DNA from: Prorocentrum cordatum
Lineage: Eukaryota > Sar > Dinophyceae > Prorocentrales > Prorocentraceae
Direction: 5' to 3'
Length of the DNA: 64,000 nucleotides
Assembly (NCBI GenBank): GCA_963575745.1
Contig: CAUYUJ010005625.1
Span: 185,646 to 249,645 of the forward strand
The notes under the pieces were generated by a model, which was given only the letters and a program-made list of their open reading frames with translations, had not been told where the DNA came from and ran no database searches. The position numbers and the translations under genes are program-made. Shown here one piece after another: positions 30,642-40,834 of the stretch (position 1 is its first letter; each line of letters opens with the position of its first letter).

Positions 30642-32760
30642 CATAACCTTGCGACCCGTGCTCTGACTGCTGAGCGACGGCTTCATCGTCGCAGACACCG
30701 AGACAGCACTGTGGACGAGCTTATCGGCGTCCTCAATGAGATGCACCTCGAATCAAAGAGCTCAGCCGACCTACCGCGGCGGAGTTCTGACCAGCCACCG
30801 CTCGCAGTCCACGCCGAGGTCTACTAGGAGCTCGAGGCCGCCGCGAAGCGGTTCGGTGAGCCTCCTGAGGACTTCGACGGCCCGGGAGCCCTTGCGGAGC
30901 TCCGGGCGTCGCAGGCGCACCAGGGGGAGGCCTTGGCGCTTGCCCCGGTCGGCTTCGACAACGTCGACCGCGTCTCTCTGCCCGCCGCCTCGACGTCTCC
31001 GAAGTCGCTTGAGACCTTGGCGGGCGATGTGGGCCGGAAGATTGCCGACCGCCCTCGTGATTTGGAACTTCCCCGAGAGCTGGGGTTGGAGCGCGTGAGA
31101 ACCGAGGGGCCACGACATTTGCATGTGGATCCCAACATTCGTAACCCACCGCTGTGCCAGCGGGTGCTTCAGCGACTGGTGGGCGCCAATTTGATCAGCT
31201 TCCACTCGTCGTGCGAGTGCTGGGTCGGGCTTTTCTTCGTGCACAAGAAACCAGGAGACCTCCGAATGATTCTGGACGGGCGCTTTGCTTCTCTTCGTTA
31301 GGGCACTGTTAATAAAGTCGAGTTCACTTCGGGCGCGGCGTTTAGTCAGATTGCCGTGGATGGGGGCGCCCCCATCCACGTGGCAGGCGCGGACATCGCA
31401 GATGCCTTTTACAACGTCCTGCCCCCCGCCTGGTTGCGCAAGCATTTCGGCCTTCCGCCCGTTCGAGCAGGTGACTTCAACATCGATCGTCTTGCATGTG
31501 GGACCCCCGTCAGACCTCAGCAGAAAGTTATTATTCCGTGTTTCCGATGACCTCCGATGGGATGGAGCGTGAGTTTGTGGATCTGCCAGACCATCAACGA
31601 AACGATCAGTTCCCCAGTTCCTGGAGTTAGTACCCAGAACCTCTTGGTGGACCGTAGGCCCGCTCCAGACCTCAGCAAGGGGTGCATTCACACAGAATGC
31701 GTGGACAACTTTGTCTCCCTCGCGCGCGCGCGTCTGGAGGCTGGAGATGTAGCTAGGGCAGTCAGCGTAGAACTTCAGCGAGTCGGTCTGCCCACGCATC
31801 CGGTGGAGGAGGGGTTGGGCGGTCAGACTCTGGGCTGGGAGTTCGGGGACACGAGCGCGATCATCGGTTCGAATCCTCGGCTGCGTTGGAGGCTCCGCCT
31901 AGGCATACAACATCTCCTGGATCAGGGCAAGTGCTCTGGAGATACCCTCAGGAAGGTTGTCTCACACTTTACCTCTCGTGGTCTTATTCAGCGAGAATTG
32001 CTTAGCGTACTCGGGGCTGCGTGCACCGTCGTGGATATTGTAGGGCCCCGTACTGTTCCCCTTTGGGCAGCGGTTCGTCGTGAACTTCGATGGTGCAAGG
32101 CCTTGGTGGTGCTATGCTACGGAAATGCGGGGCGTCCTGTCAGCAGTGCTATATCGCGCGTGGACGCTTCGTGGCGGGGGGTCGGCATCGCCGAAAAGTT
32201 TGCGGAGCAGAGTGTCGCAGTCGAGCTGTCGTCGCATAACGAGCGGCGGTGGTTCGGGATGGACTCGGAAAAATCGGTCGCGCCTCGGAAGTTCGACATC
32301 GACAGGTGGACGGACGAGGTCGAGGATCGCGGAGCCCCTGAAGGTCACCCTGGAGCCCCTGGCGCCCTACACGGTACCATCAAGGTGTTCCCGAGGCCCC
32401 CGGAGGCCGAGTTCAAGAGCGCCCCGAGGGATGTCTGGGGCGGGGCCTGGAAGCGGGCCCTGTCTAGGCCCTGGGGCCGTGAGGAAGCTCAGGTGATCCT
32501 CGAAGGCCGAGCTCTCGTGCGTTGTCTCCGACACCGTCTTCGAGCGGTGAGCAACTTCGGTAAGACCCACGTCGTCCTGAATGGTTCAATGGCCCCGCTG
32601 CTCGCTTTGCTCAAGGGGCGATCCTCCTCTGCTCCGCTGCAGCGCATCTGCAGGCAGGTCGCGGCCCTCGCCCTCTGCAGTTGCTGCGGCGTGGCCTGGC
32701 GCTGGCTGCCGTCGGAGTACAACAGCGCTGACCCCGCCTCCCGGAAGCGGCCGGGACTGG
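30642..32760 (+). pseudogene. DIRS-like reverse transcriptase and RNase H
   Basis: A single frame carries the whole segment with three stops: TAG 30825, TAG 31299 and TGA 31548. Motifs: KPGDLRMILDGR (RT start, about 31250); DIADAFY (RT motif A with its catalytic Asp, about 31391); PPMGWSVSLWICQ (motif B, about 31551); CVDNF at about 31698-31712 where the catalytic Y/F-x-D-D box should be, so the second Asp is Asn, as I recall for other dinoflagellate copies. The RNase H part has VDASWRGVGI (about 32160) and LPSEYNSADPASR (about 32707). The segment LNGSMAPLLALLKGRSS stands where I expect an Asp-containing DS/DN motif, so an active-site Asp may be lost. Unlikely to be active. Confidence 0.82.
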
Positions 32761-33999
32761 TCGCGGAGGCAGATCGCGGCGCTGCAGCCGATGTCAGAGG
32801 CTGCACCGCTGTGCCTGGCTGCGGGAGGGGTCCCCCGAGTCCATCGGGCCGCGGCCGCTGTGCGCCGCCGCCCGGCCTCGAGCCCCCGCCCGGGCTCAGC
32901 CGCGGGCCGCCTGGGCTCGGCGCGGGCCTCGACGGTGAAGGAGAGCGATCGCCGAGCTGTGCGCCGCCTGCAGAGGCGACAGCAGGCGGGCCGCGAGATT
33001 GTCCCGACCGTTGGCGAGACCGGGACCTTTCTGCAGACGGAGTCGGTGTCCGCGCCGACCCGGAGGAACTACCAGCGCCGGGCTCAGGCGTTCGCGCGCT
33101 GGGCCCAGATGATGGCGCTGACAGCGCCTTTTTCTGCGTCGCTGGACGTTGCCCTGGTCGCGTACTGCCACGAGCAGTACCTGGAGGGCGGCGAGAGCAC
33201 CGACGCTTGGAAGCTGTTCGCGGCGCTGTCGTTTCAGGGCTTCGACCTGGGGTTAAACTGCTCGAGCCTGCCGAGGGCCGTGCGGGCGGCGAAGGGCCGG
33301 AAGCGCTTGGCTCCACCCCGGTCGAGATTGCCGCTCCTTTGGGTGGCTTGCTGCCTCGTCATTCGCGCGCTGGCAAGCGCCGGCGAGTCGACGATCGCAG
33401 CCCGGACCGCGGTGGCGTTCGCGCTGTGCCTGAGGCCGTCGGAGGCGCTGCTGCTGACCACCGACAGCCTGGTCAAGCCGTCTGTGCTACGCGGTGGGCC
33501 TCAAGGCGCGCGGAGCGTGGCCCTCCACCCTCGCGAGAAGGGGATCTCGAGCAAGACGGGCGTGTACGACGACTCCCTGCTGATCGACAGCCCCGCCCTC
33601 CCCTGGCTGCCCGGCCTGCTGCAGCGGCCGCTGGCGACCCGACTAGCGGGTCAGCCCCTGTTTGACGTGAGCTACAACGAGTGGGACACGAAATTTCAGG
33701 CGGCCATCCGAGCCGCAGGGCTGCAGGCGCTGGGACTGCTGACCCTTCACCAGCTGAGGCGCGGCGGCGCGAGCAACGAGCTGCTGGTGAAAGCCCACGC
33801 CCAGGGCGAGGTGAAGAAAAGAGGCAGGTGGGCCACCGACCAGGCCGTCAGGAGGTACGCCAAGGGGGGCCGCGTCCAGGAGCAGCTGAACGCCCTCCCA
33901 GCGGTGGTGCAGACGCCAGCGCGCCGCGCGTTGGCCACAGTTGGCGACGGCCTCTGCGCCACCTGTCAGCCATCGTCTCGGCCCAGGGCCGGCCTGTGA
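32581..33999 (+). CDS. DIRS-like tyrosine recombinase
   Basis: An intact frame, +1 relative to the RT frame and overlapping it; the recombinase-like part begins around 32930. An N-terminal SAM-like domain (RNYQRRAQAFARWAQMM) is followed by the catalytic domain: LRPSEALLL supplies the first Arg (about 33430), LHQLRRGGAS gives H-x-x-R (about 33748), and GRWATDQAVRRYAKGG gives the Tyr nucleophile (about 33855). These are the defining residues of the family, all present. The enzyme would insert circular cDNA by site-specific recombination. Overlapping RT and recombinase frames are normal in DIRS elements, so this frame change need not be damage. Confidence 0.88.
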   Translation: MVQWPRCSLCSRGDPPLLRCSASAGRSRPSPSAVAAAWPGAGCRRSTTALTPPPGSGRDWSRRQIAALQPMSEAAPLCLAAGGVPRVHRAAAAVRRRPASSPRPGSAAGRLGSARASTVKESDRRAVRRLQRRQQAGREIVPTVGETGTFLQTESVSAPTRRNYQRRAQAFARWAQMMALTAPFSASLDVALVAYCHEQYLEGGESTDAWKLFAALSFQGFDLGLNCSSLPRAVRAAKGRKRLAPPRSRLPLLWVACCLVIRALASAGESTIAARTAVAFALCLRPSEALLLTTDSLVKPSVLRGGPQGARSVALHPREKGISSKTGVYDDSLLIDSPALPWLPGLLQRPLATRLAGQPLFDVSYNEWDTKFQAAIRAAGLQALGLLTLHQLRRGGASNELLVKAHAQGEVKKRGRWATDQAVRRYAKGGRVQEQLNALPAVVQTPARRALATVGDGLCATCQPSSRPRAGL

Positions 34000-34002
34000 T
34001 GC

Positions 34003-34756
34003 TAGAAGTTTTTTTTTCTGGAAGTGGAAGGCTTTCCCACGCTTGGAGATTGTCTTTCAAAGGATCAGTTGCAGCATTTGAGTTTGACATAATTCACGAT
34101 GCAAATGCAGATGCCCTCAGCCGCCGCGTGCAGCGTCTCATTCGAGGTGGATTCGAGGAAGACAGATATCCGCCGTGTGGATTGCTACGCCGTGCCTGTC
34201 TTTATTTAGAGCGAGAAACAGGCCAGGGGGACCGCCACCACTTCGTAATGCTGGGTTCCCCTTGGGCCTCCCTGGTCGCACGCCTGCTGATGCCTTAAAA
34301 AGGTTAGTAGAGGTAATGCCCTCTCTCGTTTCAGCTTTGGCCTGTTTTCTTTGTGCCGGACCCTGCGGGTCCCCGTGGTTTTAGATAACCCCGCGACCTC
34401 TTGGTGTCTTGGTTGTGGTCTCTGCCCGGGGCCCTTTCTCTCGCTCGCCTTGGGAATGTCCAGGACGTTGTAGTAGACTTCTGCGCTTTTGGAAAGCCCT
34501 GGCGTAAGCGGACCAGGCTTCGTTACTGTCATCTCGACCTCTCCAGGCTTGAAGAAGCCCAATGCAGGGGTCGTGGAACTTGTAGTTTCTCTCAGCGTCC
34601 CCACAAGGTTTTCGAGGGTAAAGATCCGTCAGGACGTTTCTGGACTCATATAGCGAAGCCCTACCCAGTAGGCATGTGTAGACAGATCGTGCAAGCATAT
34701 AAGCAAGCTCTTCTAAACCAGGCATATCGAACGTTATCAAGATATGTGGCCTGACG
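34003..34756 (+). pseudogene. Methyltransferase-like tail of the DIRS-like element
   Basis: Frame 1 of the tail (part of an open frame ending at 34298) has LEVFFSGSGRLSHAWR and FEFDIIHDANADALSRR, resembling the SAM-binding start of a DNA-methyltransferase fold. The next motif, IATPCLSLFRARNR with the Pro-Cys typical of the fold, is in another frame (34175-34384). VPVVLDNPATSW then reads at about 34367-34405 in a different frame from the final block QDVVVDFCAFGKPWRKRT to stop at 34754-34756. At least two frameshifts are needed to read all motifs. The order of the motifs matches my memory of dinoflagellate DIRS-like tails; activity is ruled out by the breaks unless they are sequencing errors. 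Confidence 0.72.
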
Positions 34757-34969
34757 GCCAGTAGAGTGTTTCGCAATGTTCAATGTATTGCTCGCTGTTT
34801 CGGTCGTCTGATCGTCGGAGGCCTCGACCCGTGAAGTCGGGGAGGAGGCCTCTCTGCAGTTGGCTCCGGGCCAATATCACACAGACGTGTATTCTGGTCT
34901 GCCTCCGGTGTAACAAGAATATATGAGGGCTGGCGCCCGCGAGCCCGCCAAAGCGTAGTTACATGTACA

Positions 34970-35004
<35 letters not shown>

Positions 35005-35184
35005 ATCGACAGATATCGCCGCGCCAGTTGTTCCGACTCGCCGCCTTCCGTCTTTGCGAGGGCGCCTCGGCCACCGGGGCAAAAACTCCGCCTCGAACGC
35101 GAGGTTCGCCGTGGGGTTTGCCGCGGTCCGGACTTCGTCTACTAGGGCGCCTTCGACACAACCGGCGCGGCGACATATGTATCT
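34757..35184. other. Spacer with (TA)n
   Basis: No gene seen. A (TA)n tract of about 28 bases lies at 34974-35001. Confidence 0.7.
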
Positions 35185-35345
35185 AAGACGCCTACGGCGA
35201 ATCACCGCCGCCCCCTGGCTTTTTTGGAAGCGCCTACGTGGCCGAACGTTGAGACCAAACCTGCCAAGCTATCGGACCATGTGTTCCCCGAGTCGGTTTG
35301 GAGAGCCTTCGGGGAACACGCGGGCATCTTGAAAGTCATCTTGGC
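35185..35345 (+). repeat. Satellite lead module M1, copy 1
   Basis: Block running from CGCCTACGGCGAA through GAAGCGCCTACGTGGCCGAA and ATCGGACCATGTGTTCCCCGA to GGCATCTTGAAAGTCATC. Repeated in the same orientation at 37405-37560. Confidence 0.88.
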
Positions 35346-36661
35346 CGCTTGAAGGCCATTTTGACCCTTTCGGGCCTTTTTGAAGGACGTCTTGGAGGGC
35401 TCTTGGGAGGCCATCTTGAGCGTCTTGGCCTTGGGCCGTCTTGCGGGCCTCTGGGGGCCGTCGTGGGCCTCTTGGGCGATCTTTGGGTGCACTTGGGCCG
35501 TCTCGGGCCGTCGGAAGGCAGAGAGAAAGCAAATGCCACAATCCTTCAAGAACTCATGGGAAATCAATGATTTTGATATTTTCGGCCCTTCCTGGATGCC
35601 CTCTTGGGAGCCTCATGGTGCGTCTTGGGCCATCTTAGGGCCATCTCCGGTCGTTTTGGTGGGCTCCTGGCCCGTCCGACGCCGTCGGAAGCCGTTTGGG
35701 GGGGCCCCTCTGGGCCGACTTGGGGCCCTCTTGGAATGCTCCAGGGCCGTCTTGGAGGCTATCTTGGGAGTCTTGAAAGCCTCCTGGGCCGTCTTGGGGG
35801 CCTCTTGGGCCGTTCTGGGGCCATCTCGGAGGCCTCTTGGGCGATCTTTGGGCGATCTTTGGGGGCTCTTGGGCCGTCTCGGGCCTTCGGATGGCCGGAA
35901 AGAAACAAATGCCAAACACCTTCAAGCATCTAAGAAAAACAATACGTTTGGCCTTCCTGGAGCAGGCCCTCTTGGAGGCCTCTTGGGCCGTCTTGGGCCA
36001 GCTTCGAGCCAACTTCGGCCATCTTGGTGGGCTCCTGGCCCGTCTGACGCCGTCGGAAGCCGTTTGGGGGGCCTCTCTGGGCCGACTTGGGGCCCTCTTG
36101 GGGTGCTCCAGGGCCGTCTTAGAGGCCATCTTGGGCGTCTTGGAGGACTCTTGGGTCGTCTTTGTGCCCTCTTGGAGCCCTCTTGGGGGCCTCTTGGGCA
36201 GTCCTGAGGCCATCTTGGAGCCCTCTTGGGCGCTGTGGGGGCGATCTTAGGGGCCTCTTGGGCCGTCTTGGGTCGTCGGAAAGCCGAAAAGGAGCAAATA
36301 CGATAATCCTTCAAAAACCAATGGAAAGTCTATGATTTTGGCCTCTTCGGGCCCTCTTGGAGGACCTCTCGGAGGCCTCCTGGGCCGTCTTGGAGGCCTC
36401 GTGGGCACCTCTTGGGCCGTCTTGGGCTGTCTTGGAGGCCTCTTGGGCGGACTTGGAGACATCTCCTCCTCTCTTGGGCGGACTTGGAGGCCATCTTAGC
36501 CGTTTTGGAGGCATCTTGGAGGCCATCTTGGACGTCTTGGAGGCCATCTTGGGCGTCTTGGAGGCCTCTTGGGCCGTCTTGGGGCCCTCTTGGGGCCGTC
36601 TTGGAGGCCTCTTGGGCCGTCACGGGGCCATTTTGGAGGCCTCTTGGGCGATCTTGGACTC

Positions 36662-36905
36662 TAAAGTGAGCTGGGCGTTGCATGTGAGTGGGAACGAGCG
36701 TGCATCCGCGGCTGCTTGGCTCAAAGCGGCCGGCCGCCCAGATCTGACTACACCTCAGCGCGAGGTGTACTATTTGCCATCGATATCAAAATTGCTTGAG
36801 ATGGCTCGCTTTCTACTGCTGGATTATCGTTACTACGGTACAACAGAGCTGGAGCTTGGCTTCGCCTACGGCGAAGCTGCTGGTTGGGCCTCCCAACCCC
36901 TCTCA
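36662..36905 (+). other. Non-satellite island inside the array
   Basis: About 240 bp with balanced composition and none of the satellite words. It is open in one + frame and reads coding-like (ERASAAAWLKAAGR, then ISKLLEMARFLLLDYRYYG). It also contains the CGCCTACGGCGAAGC word seen in module M1. It may be an insertion or part of a lost exon. Confidence 0.5.
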
Positions 36906-37244
36906 AACTCTTGGGGCGATCTTGGGGGTCTCTTGGGCCGTCTGAGGCCATCGGAAAGCCGAAAAGGCGCAAATGCCAAAGTCGTTCAAAAACCTAAGGC
37001 AAATCAATGATTTTGGCCTCTTCGGGCCCTCCTGTAGGACCTCTTGGAAGCCTCTTGGGCCGTCTTGGGGGCCTCTTGGGGGCCTCTTGGGCCGTCTTGG
37101 GCCATCTTCAGGCTATCTTAGGCCGTGTTGGGTGCATCTTGGACCGTCTTAGAGGCATCTTGGGGTCATCTGAGCCGTCTTGGAGGCCATCTTGGCCGTC
37201 TTGGAGGCACCTTGGCCGTCTTGGAGGCCATCGTGGGGTCGTCT

Positions 37245-37404
37245 GGGGCAGGAAAACCGTTTGCACATACCTCTTCCGGGTGTCCGGCGGGACGCGCCGG
37301 AGCCCCAGGGGGAGTTCTTTTGGAAAAGGAACCAAAACCAAAAGCCATATAATTTGGCACGCCGGGCACCCCTTTGATAAATCAAAAGGGGGCGGTGGAT
37401 CGAA
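37245..37404 (+). repeat. Module M2, copy 1
   Basis: From GCAGGAAAACCG through CGGGACGCGCCGGAGCCCCA, GAGTTCTTTTGGAAAAGGAA and GGCACCCCTTTGATAAATCA. The same block, diverged, is at 38325-38490. Confidence 0.85.
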
Positions 37405-37560
37405 GACGCCTACGGCGAAGCACCGCCGCCCCCTGCCTTTTTGGAAGCGCCGATGTGGCCGAACGTTGAGGCCAGACCTGCCAAGCCATCGGACCATGTG
37501 TTCCCCGAATTGGTTTGGAAAGCCTTCGGGGAACACATGGGCATCTTGAAGGTCATCTTG
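37405..37560 (+). repeat. Satellite lead module M1, copy 2
   Basis: Second copy of 35185-35345, directly after module M2, including TTTTTGGAAGCGCCGATGTG and GTGTTCCCCGAATTGGTTTG. Confidence 0.88.
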
Positions 37561-38324
37561 GCCGTATTGGAGGCCTCTTGGGCGATCTTTCGGCGATCTT
37601 TGGGGGCTCTTGGGCCGTCTTGGGCCGTCGGAAGGCCGAAAAGAAGGAAATGTCAAAATCCGTCGAAGACCTTAGGAAAATCAAGGTTTTTGGCCTTTTC
37701 TGGCCTTCCTGAAGGCCCTCTTGGGAGCCTCTTGGGCCGTCTTGGGCCAGCTTCGAGCCAACTTCAGCCATCTTGGTGGGTTCCTGGCACGTCTGACGCC
37801 GTCGGGAGCCGTCTTGAGGGTCTTTCTGGGCCAACGGGGGACCCTCTTGGGGCGCTCCAGGGCCGTCTTGGAGGCCATCTTGCGCGTCTTGGAAGCCATC
37901 TTGGGCGTGTTGGAGGCCTCTTGGGCCGTCTTGGGGCCCTCTTGGGGCCATCTTGGAGGCCACTTGGGCCGTCATGGGGCCCTCTTGGGGGCCTCTTGGG
38001 CGATCTTGGGGGCCTCTTAGGCCGTCTTGAGCCGTCTGAAGGCCGAACAGGCGAAAATGCCAAAATCCTTCAAAAACCGACGAGAAAATCAATGATTTTG
38101 GCCTCTTCGGGCCCTCGTGGAGAACCTCTCGACGGGCTCTTGGGCTGTCCTTGAGGCCTCTTAGGGGCCTCTTGGGCCGCCTTGGGCCATCTTGAGGCTA
38201 TCTTAGGCCGTCTTGGGTACATCTTGGGCCGTCTTGGAGGCATCTTAAAGCCATCGTAGCCGTCTTGGAGGCCATCCTGGCCGTCTTGGAGGCATCTTGG
38301 AGGCCATCTTGGAGCCGTCTTGGG

Positions 38325-38490
38325 CAGGAGAGTACGGAATTGAGCTCCCCGGCAATCCTCCCGGGACCCCGGCGGGACGGGCCGAAACCCATTGGGAGAG
38401 TTCTTTTGGAAAAAGAACCAAAACCAAAACCTAGAGGGTTCAGCACGCCAGGCACCCCTGTGATGAATCAACAGGGGGCGGCGGATATCT
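38325..38490 (+). repeat. Module M2, copy 2
   Basis: Contains GAGTTCTTTTGGAAAAAGAA and GGCACCCCTGTGATGAATCA. Unlike copy 1 it is not followed by M1 but by a short unique stretch and then satellite again. Confidence 0.82.
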
Positions 38491-38930
38491 AATGGCCTTC
38501 GGCTCATCCCGCCACCGTGCCTGGGTTGTGCGTCATAGGCTCTAGGATGTTCGTTGGGATGTCGCGGGAGGCCTCTCGGGGGCCTCTTGGGGGCCGTTTT
38601 GAGGCCTCCTGGGGGCAGTTTTCGGAGCCGTTTTGGAGCTTCTTGATGGCCTCTTGGGTGCGTCTTGGGGCCTCGTTTGGGCCTCTCGGGGCCTCCTGGA
38701 CCCCCCTTGTGGCGGAAGGCTAGAATGTTCGGTTCGTGGCCGCCCTCACGGACCTCTCTTGGGGCCCTCTTGGGCCGTCGTGGGCGCCTCTTGAGCCGTC
38801 TTGGGGCTCTCTTGAGCCGTCTTCGGGGGCCTCTTGGGGGCCCCTTGGGCCGTGCTGGGGCGGTTTGGGAGACTTCTCGGGCCGTCGTGGAGCGGCGCCG
38901 AAAAGGCGAGAACGCCAAAACCTAACACCC

Positions 38931-39295
38931 CAGAAGTAAATCAATTATTTGTACCTCTTAGGGCCGTGTTGGGAGGCCTCTTGGAGGCCTCTTTGGGCGT
39001 CTTGGAGGCTTCTTGGACCGTCTTGCCATACCATCTCGGGCGTCCTGGGGCGACCTTTCGGCGACTTGGGGTCCTCTTGAACTGCCTGGAAGGTCTCTTG
39101 CGGCCCTCTTGGCCCTGGGGCTCTGTAGGCTCCGACGACGTCACGGGGACAGCCGCACCACAGCCCGGGAACACGCGGGAAGCCCCCAGAGATTTGGCAA
39201 TTTGGGTTTCGAGCCTTTTTTAAGAACACTCAGGAGCAGGGAGGGAGGCTTAGAGGATTAGGCAAGGAGGGCACGCCCACTCCGTGCCCACAGGC
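38931..39295. other. Array edge, no gene
   Basis: Satellite words thin out (last near 39110). No gene seen. Confidence 0.5.
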
Positions 39296-39475
39296 ACGGT
39301 GACGGATACACATATATGCACACAGACATACACATACACATGTAATGTTCATGGATGATTGTACATCTATGTACACACATGTAAGCATGCGTATGCAACA
39401 CACACACACACACCCATATATGTATATATATGCATATATATGTGTGTGTATGTATACACATAGGTATATGTGTGC
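39296..39475 (+). repeat. CA/TA-rich microsatellite cluster
   Basis: ACACATATATG and CACACACAC blocks, with (TA)-rich DNA at 39415-39470. Confidence 0.9.
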
Positions 39476-39567
39476 ATCGATCCTGGTCAGGCCGATCCCT
39501 GGGTCCTTGGCTCTGGATGGGCCTGGCCAGGGTCCGTATGGGTCAGCAGTAAGCGCCCCCGTGCCAG

Positions 39568-39765
39568 GGCAGCCCCCGCTTCAAGGACAACTACGGGCTG
39601 CAGGGTGGCGGGGCCGCGGGCGGGAGCTCTGGCAGCGCCGCTGACGGTTGCAGCTCCGGCGGTGGCGCCTCCTCGCAGCGCGCCCAGACTCTGCGGCTGC
39701 AGTTGCACGACGCCCGCGCCGAGATTCATCAGCTGACCGTCACGCTCAAGGCTTGGAGGAGGGAA
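39568..39765 (+). CDS. Gene 4 exon A: Gly/Ser-rich then coiled coil
   Basis: Starts after GTGCCAG|G in phase 0. It encodes a Gly/Ser/Ala-rich linker and then a helix with heptad-like spacing (TLRLQLHDARAEIHQLTVTLKAW). The right edge is uncertain: AAG|GCTTGG (GC donor) or AGG|GAAAGT (GA donor), both phase 0. First recognised exon of gene 4; the true start lies upstream or was not recognised. No leader relic was found for this gene. Confidence 0.5.
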
Positions 39766-40170
39766 AGTTGCCTATACCGCTGCCCTTGCTTCGTTTTGGC
39801 TTGTTTGGGGGGCCTCGAGGGATGCCCTAGTCGCTACCGCTGGATTCGCTTCGGAATCCTGGTCAGATCGCACCCTGGGAGATACTTGGGGAGTAGTGAT
39901 CGTTTCTCATTCATCGTTTTGCCGATCGGCGCGGGCCCTCGCACCCCCCTCCCCTCCCCCTATGGACTAGATCGTGGCTGTTCTTGACGCCTGCGTCCTG
40001 CAGGTGGAGTCTTCCCCATAGGACGCACTGTTGCAAACACTCGCATTAAGCAGAGGTCCGGAGCCAGACACCCCTTTCCTCCCCCCCCCCTCCCGCCCAT
40101 TGTCGAAACGCCGCATAAGAAAAAGTTCACGTAAAGCAGTATCGGTGCCGGTGGGTTCCCTCAACGAGAG

Positions 40171-40330
40171 GCCAGCACCACGGCGCTGCAGCAGGCAACG
40201 GCGCTCGCGCCGCCCGGGATTCGGGAGGAGTCGCAGGAGGAGAGCAGCAAGTTCTTCGACCTGGTGGAGCTGATCAAGCAGCGCGACAGAGAGATCCTGG
40301 AGCTTCAGAGGCGCAGGAGGAGAAGAAGCA
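40171..40330 (+). CDS. Gene 4 exon B: coiled coil
   Basis: Phase-0 exon after ACGAGAG|G. It reads through TTALQQATALAPPG to an acidic helix (EESQEESSKFFDLVELIKQRD) and an Arg-rich end (REILELQRRRRR). The donor was not resolved; the frame degrades past about 40330, where dispersed repeat R2 copy 3 begins. Confidence 0.55.
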
Positions 40331-40374
40331 CCCAGACGCAAATAACTGTTGAATGCATCGAAACTTTTGAACAT

Positions 40375-40555
40375 ACAGGCAACCCGCGAAGTCAGGATGG
40401 GCAACCTTCCCAAGAATACCTTTGCATCCTTGCTTGCATCCTCGGTTCATCCCAAGGGTACCGCTTTCGCTGGCCAACATCGGTCAACCAAAACGTTCAC
40501 GTGGCCCTCCAAGGCCCTTGCAGCCTTACCGCCCATCCTTCTTATACGGGCTGAC
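40375..40555 (+). repeat. Dispersed repeat R2, copy 3
   Basis: Third copy of the 1886-2045 and 2330-2495 element, in the gene 4 intron between exons B and C. GATGGGCAACCTTCCCA and the GGCCCTTGCA-type block are conserved. Confidence 0.75.
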
Positions 40556-40679
40556 TGTAATAATGCGAAGTGGAGGTGAAGACGAACCTCTGCAACATCT
40601 TGAGAACATGGGGAATGCTGGGGTTTGTGGTCGTTTCGTTGCGTGCCACTGGGCCCCCTTTCCGAGGCGCACGTGCCAG

Positions 40680-40817
40680 GACCGCGTGACCTTGCGGGCT
40701 GGGCAGGCCGCCGTGCTCAAGGCCCTGGAGGCGTGGGGACCGAGTGGGGGCCTGGCGCTCCAGAAGCGCTGCTTCCACGCCTGGCTGCAGGAGGCGACAG
40801 AGCTGCGCCAGGAGACG
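40680..40817 (+). CDS. Gene 4 exon C: Trp-repeat unit
   Basis: Exactly 46 codons between GTGCCAG|G and a GTCCCG donor, phase 0 at both ends. The core is QKRCFHAWLQEATELRQE, a helix with aromatic-x-x-Trp followed by charged residues. The same pattern appears in exons D to G, which is the main reason for joining these exons into one gene. Resembles the Sfi1 centrin-binding repeat pattern; that identity is inference. Confidence 0.62.
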
Positions 40818-40834
40818 GTCCCGTGTTCGGTCGT

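Larger units (their letters stand above)
30565..34756 (+). mobile_element. Degenerate DIRS-like (tyrosine recombinase) retrotransposon
   Basis: Order of domains on +: N-terminal region, reverse transcriptase, RNase H, tyrosine recombinase, methyltransferase-like domain. A tyrosine recombinase instead of a DDE integrase places it with the DIRS/Ngaro-type elements. I recall dinoflagellate members with the same C-terminal methyltransferase-like segment. The copy is decayed: three in-frame stops in the RT part and at least two frameshifts in the tail. Terminal repeats were not identified; the left edge is set at an inverted partner of 2496-2600, and the right edge at the last coding stop. Confidence 0.85.
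35346..38930 (+). repeat. TCTTGGGCCGTCTTGG higher-order satellite array
   Basis: Basic words TCTTGGGCCGTCTTGGAGGCC are organised into larger units marked by a CAAATGCCAAAATCCTTCAA-type phrase at about 35526, 35901, 36291, 36965, 37644, 38051 and 38900; spacings of 375, 390 and 407 bp suggest a unit near 390 bp with some gaps close to double. A second marker, GACGCCGTCGGAAGCCGTTT, occurs near 35670, 36050 and 37795. All long frames on both strands (WAVLGPSWG..., RPPRRPR...) are artefacts of this repeat. Confidence 0.9.

Noticed and set aside
31557-33665. Single 702-residue reading through RT, RNase H and beyond
   Set aside because: Past about 32760 this frame is Pro/Gly/Arg-rich noise; the recombinase motifs are in the +1 frame, so the last 300 residues are a shadow.
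35380-38154. Several 180-280 residue frames in the satellite array
   Set aside because: Translations are repeats of WAVLGPSWG or RRPPRRP type generated by TCTTGGGCCGTCTTGG words.
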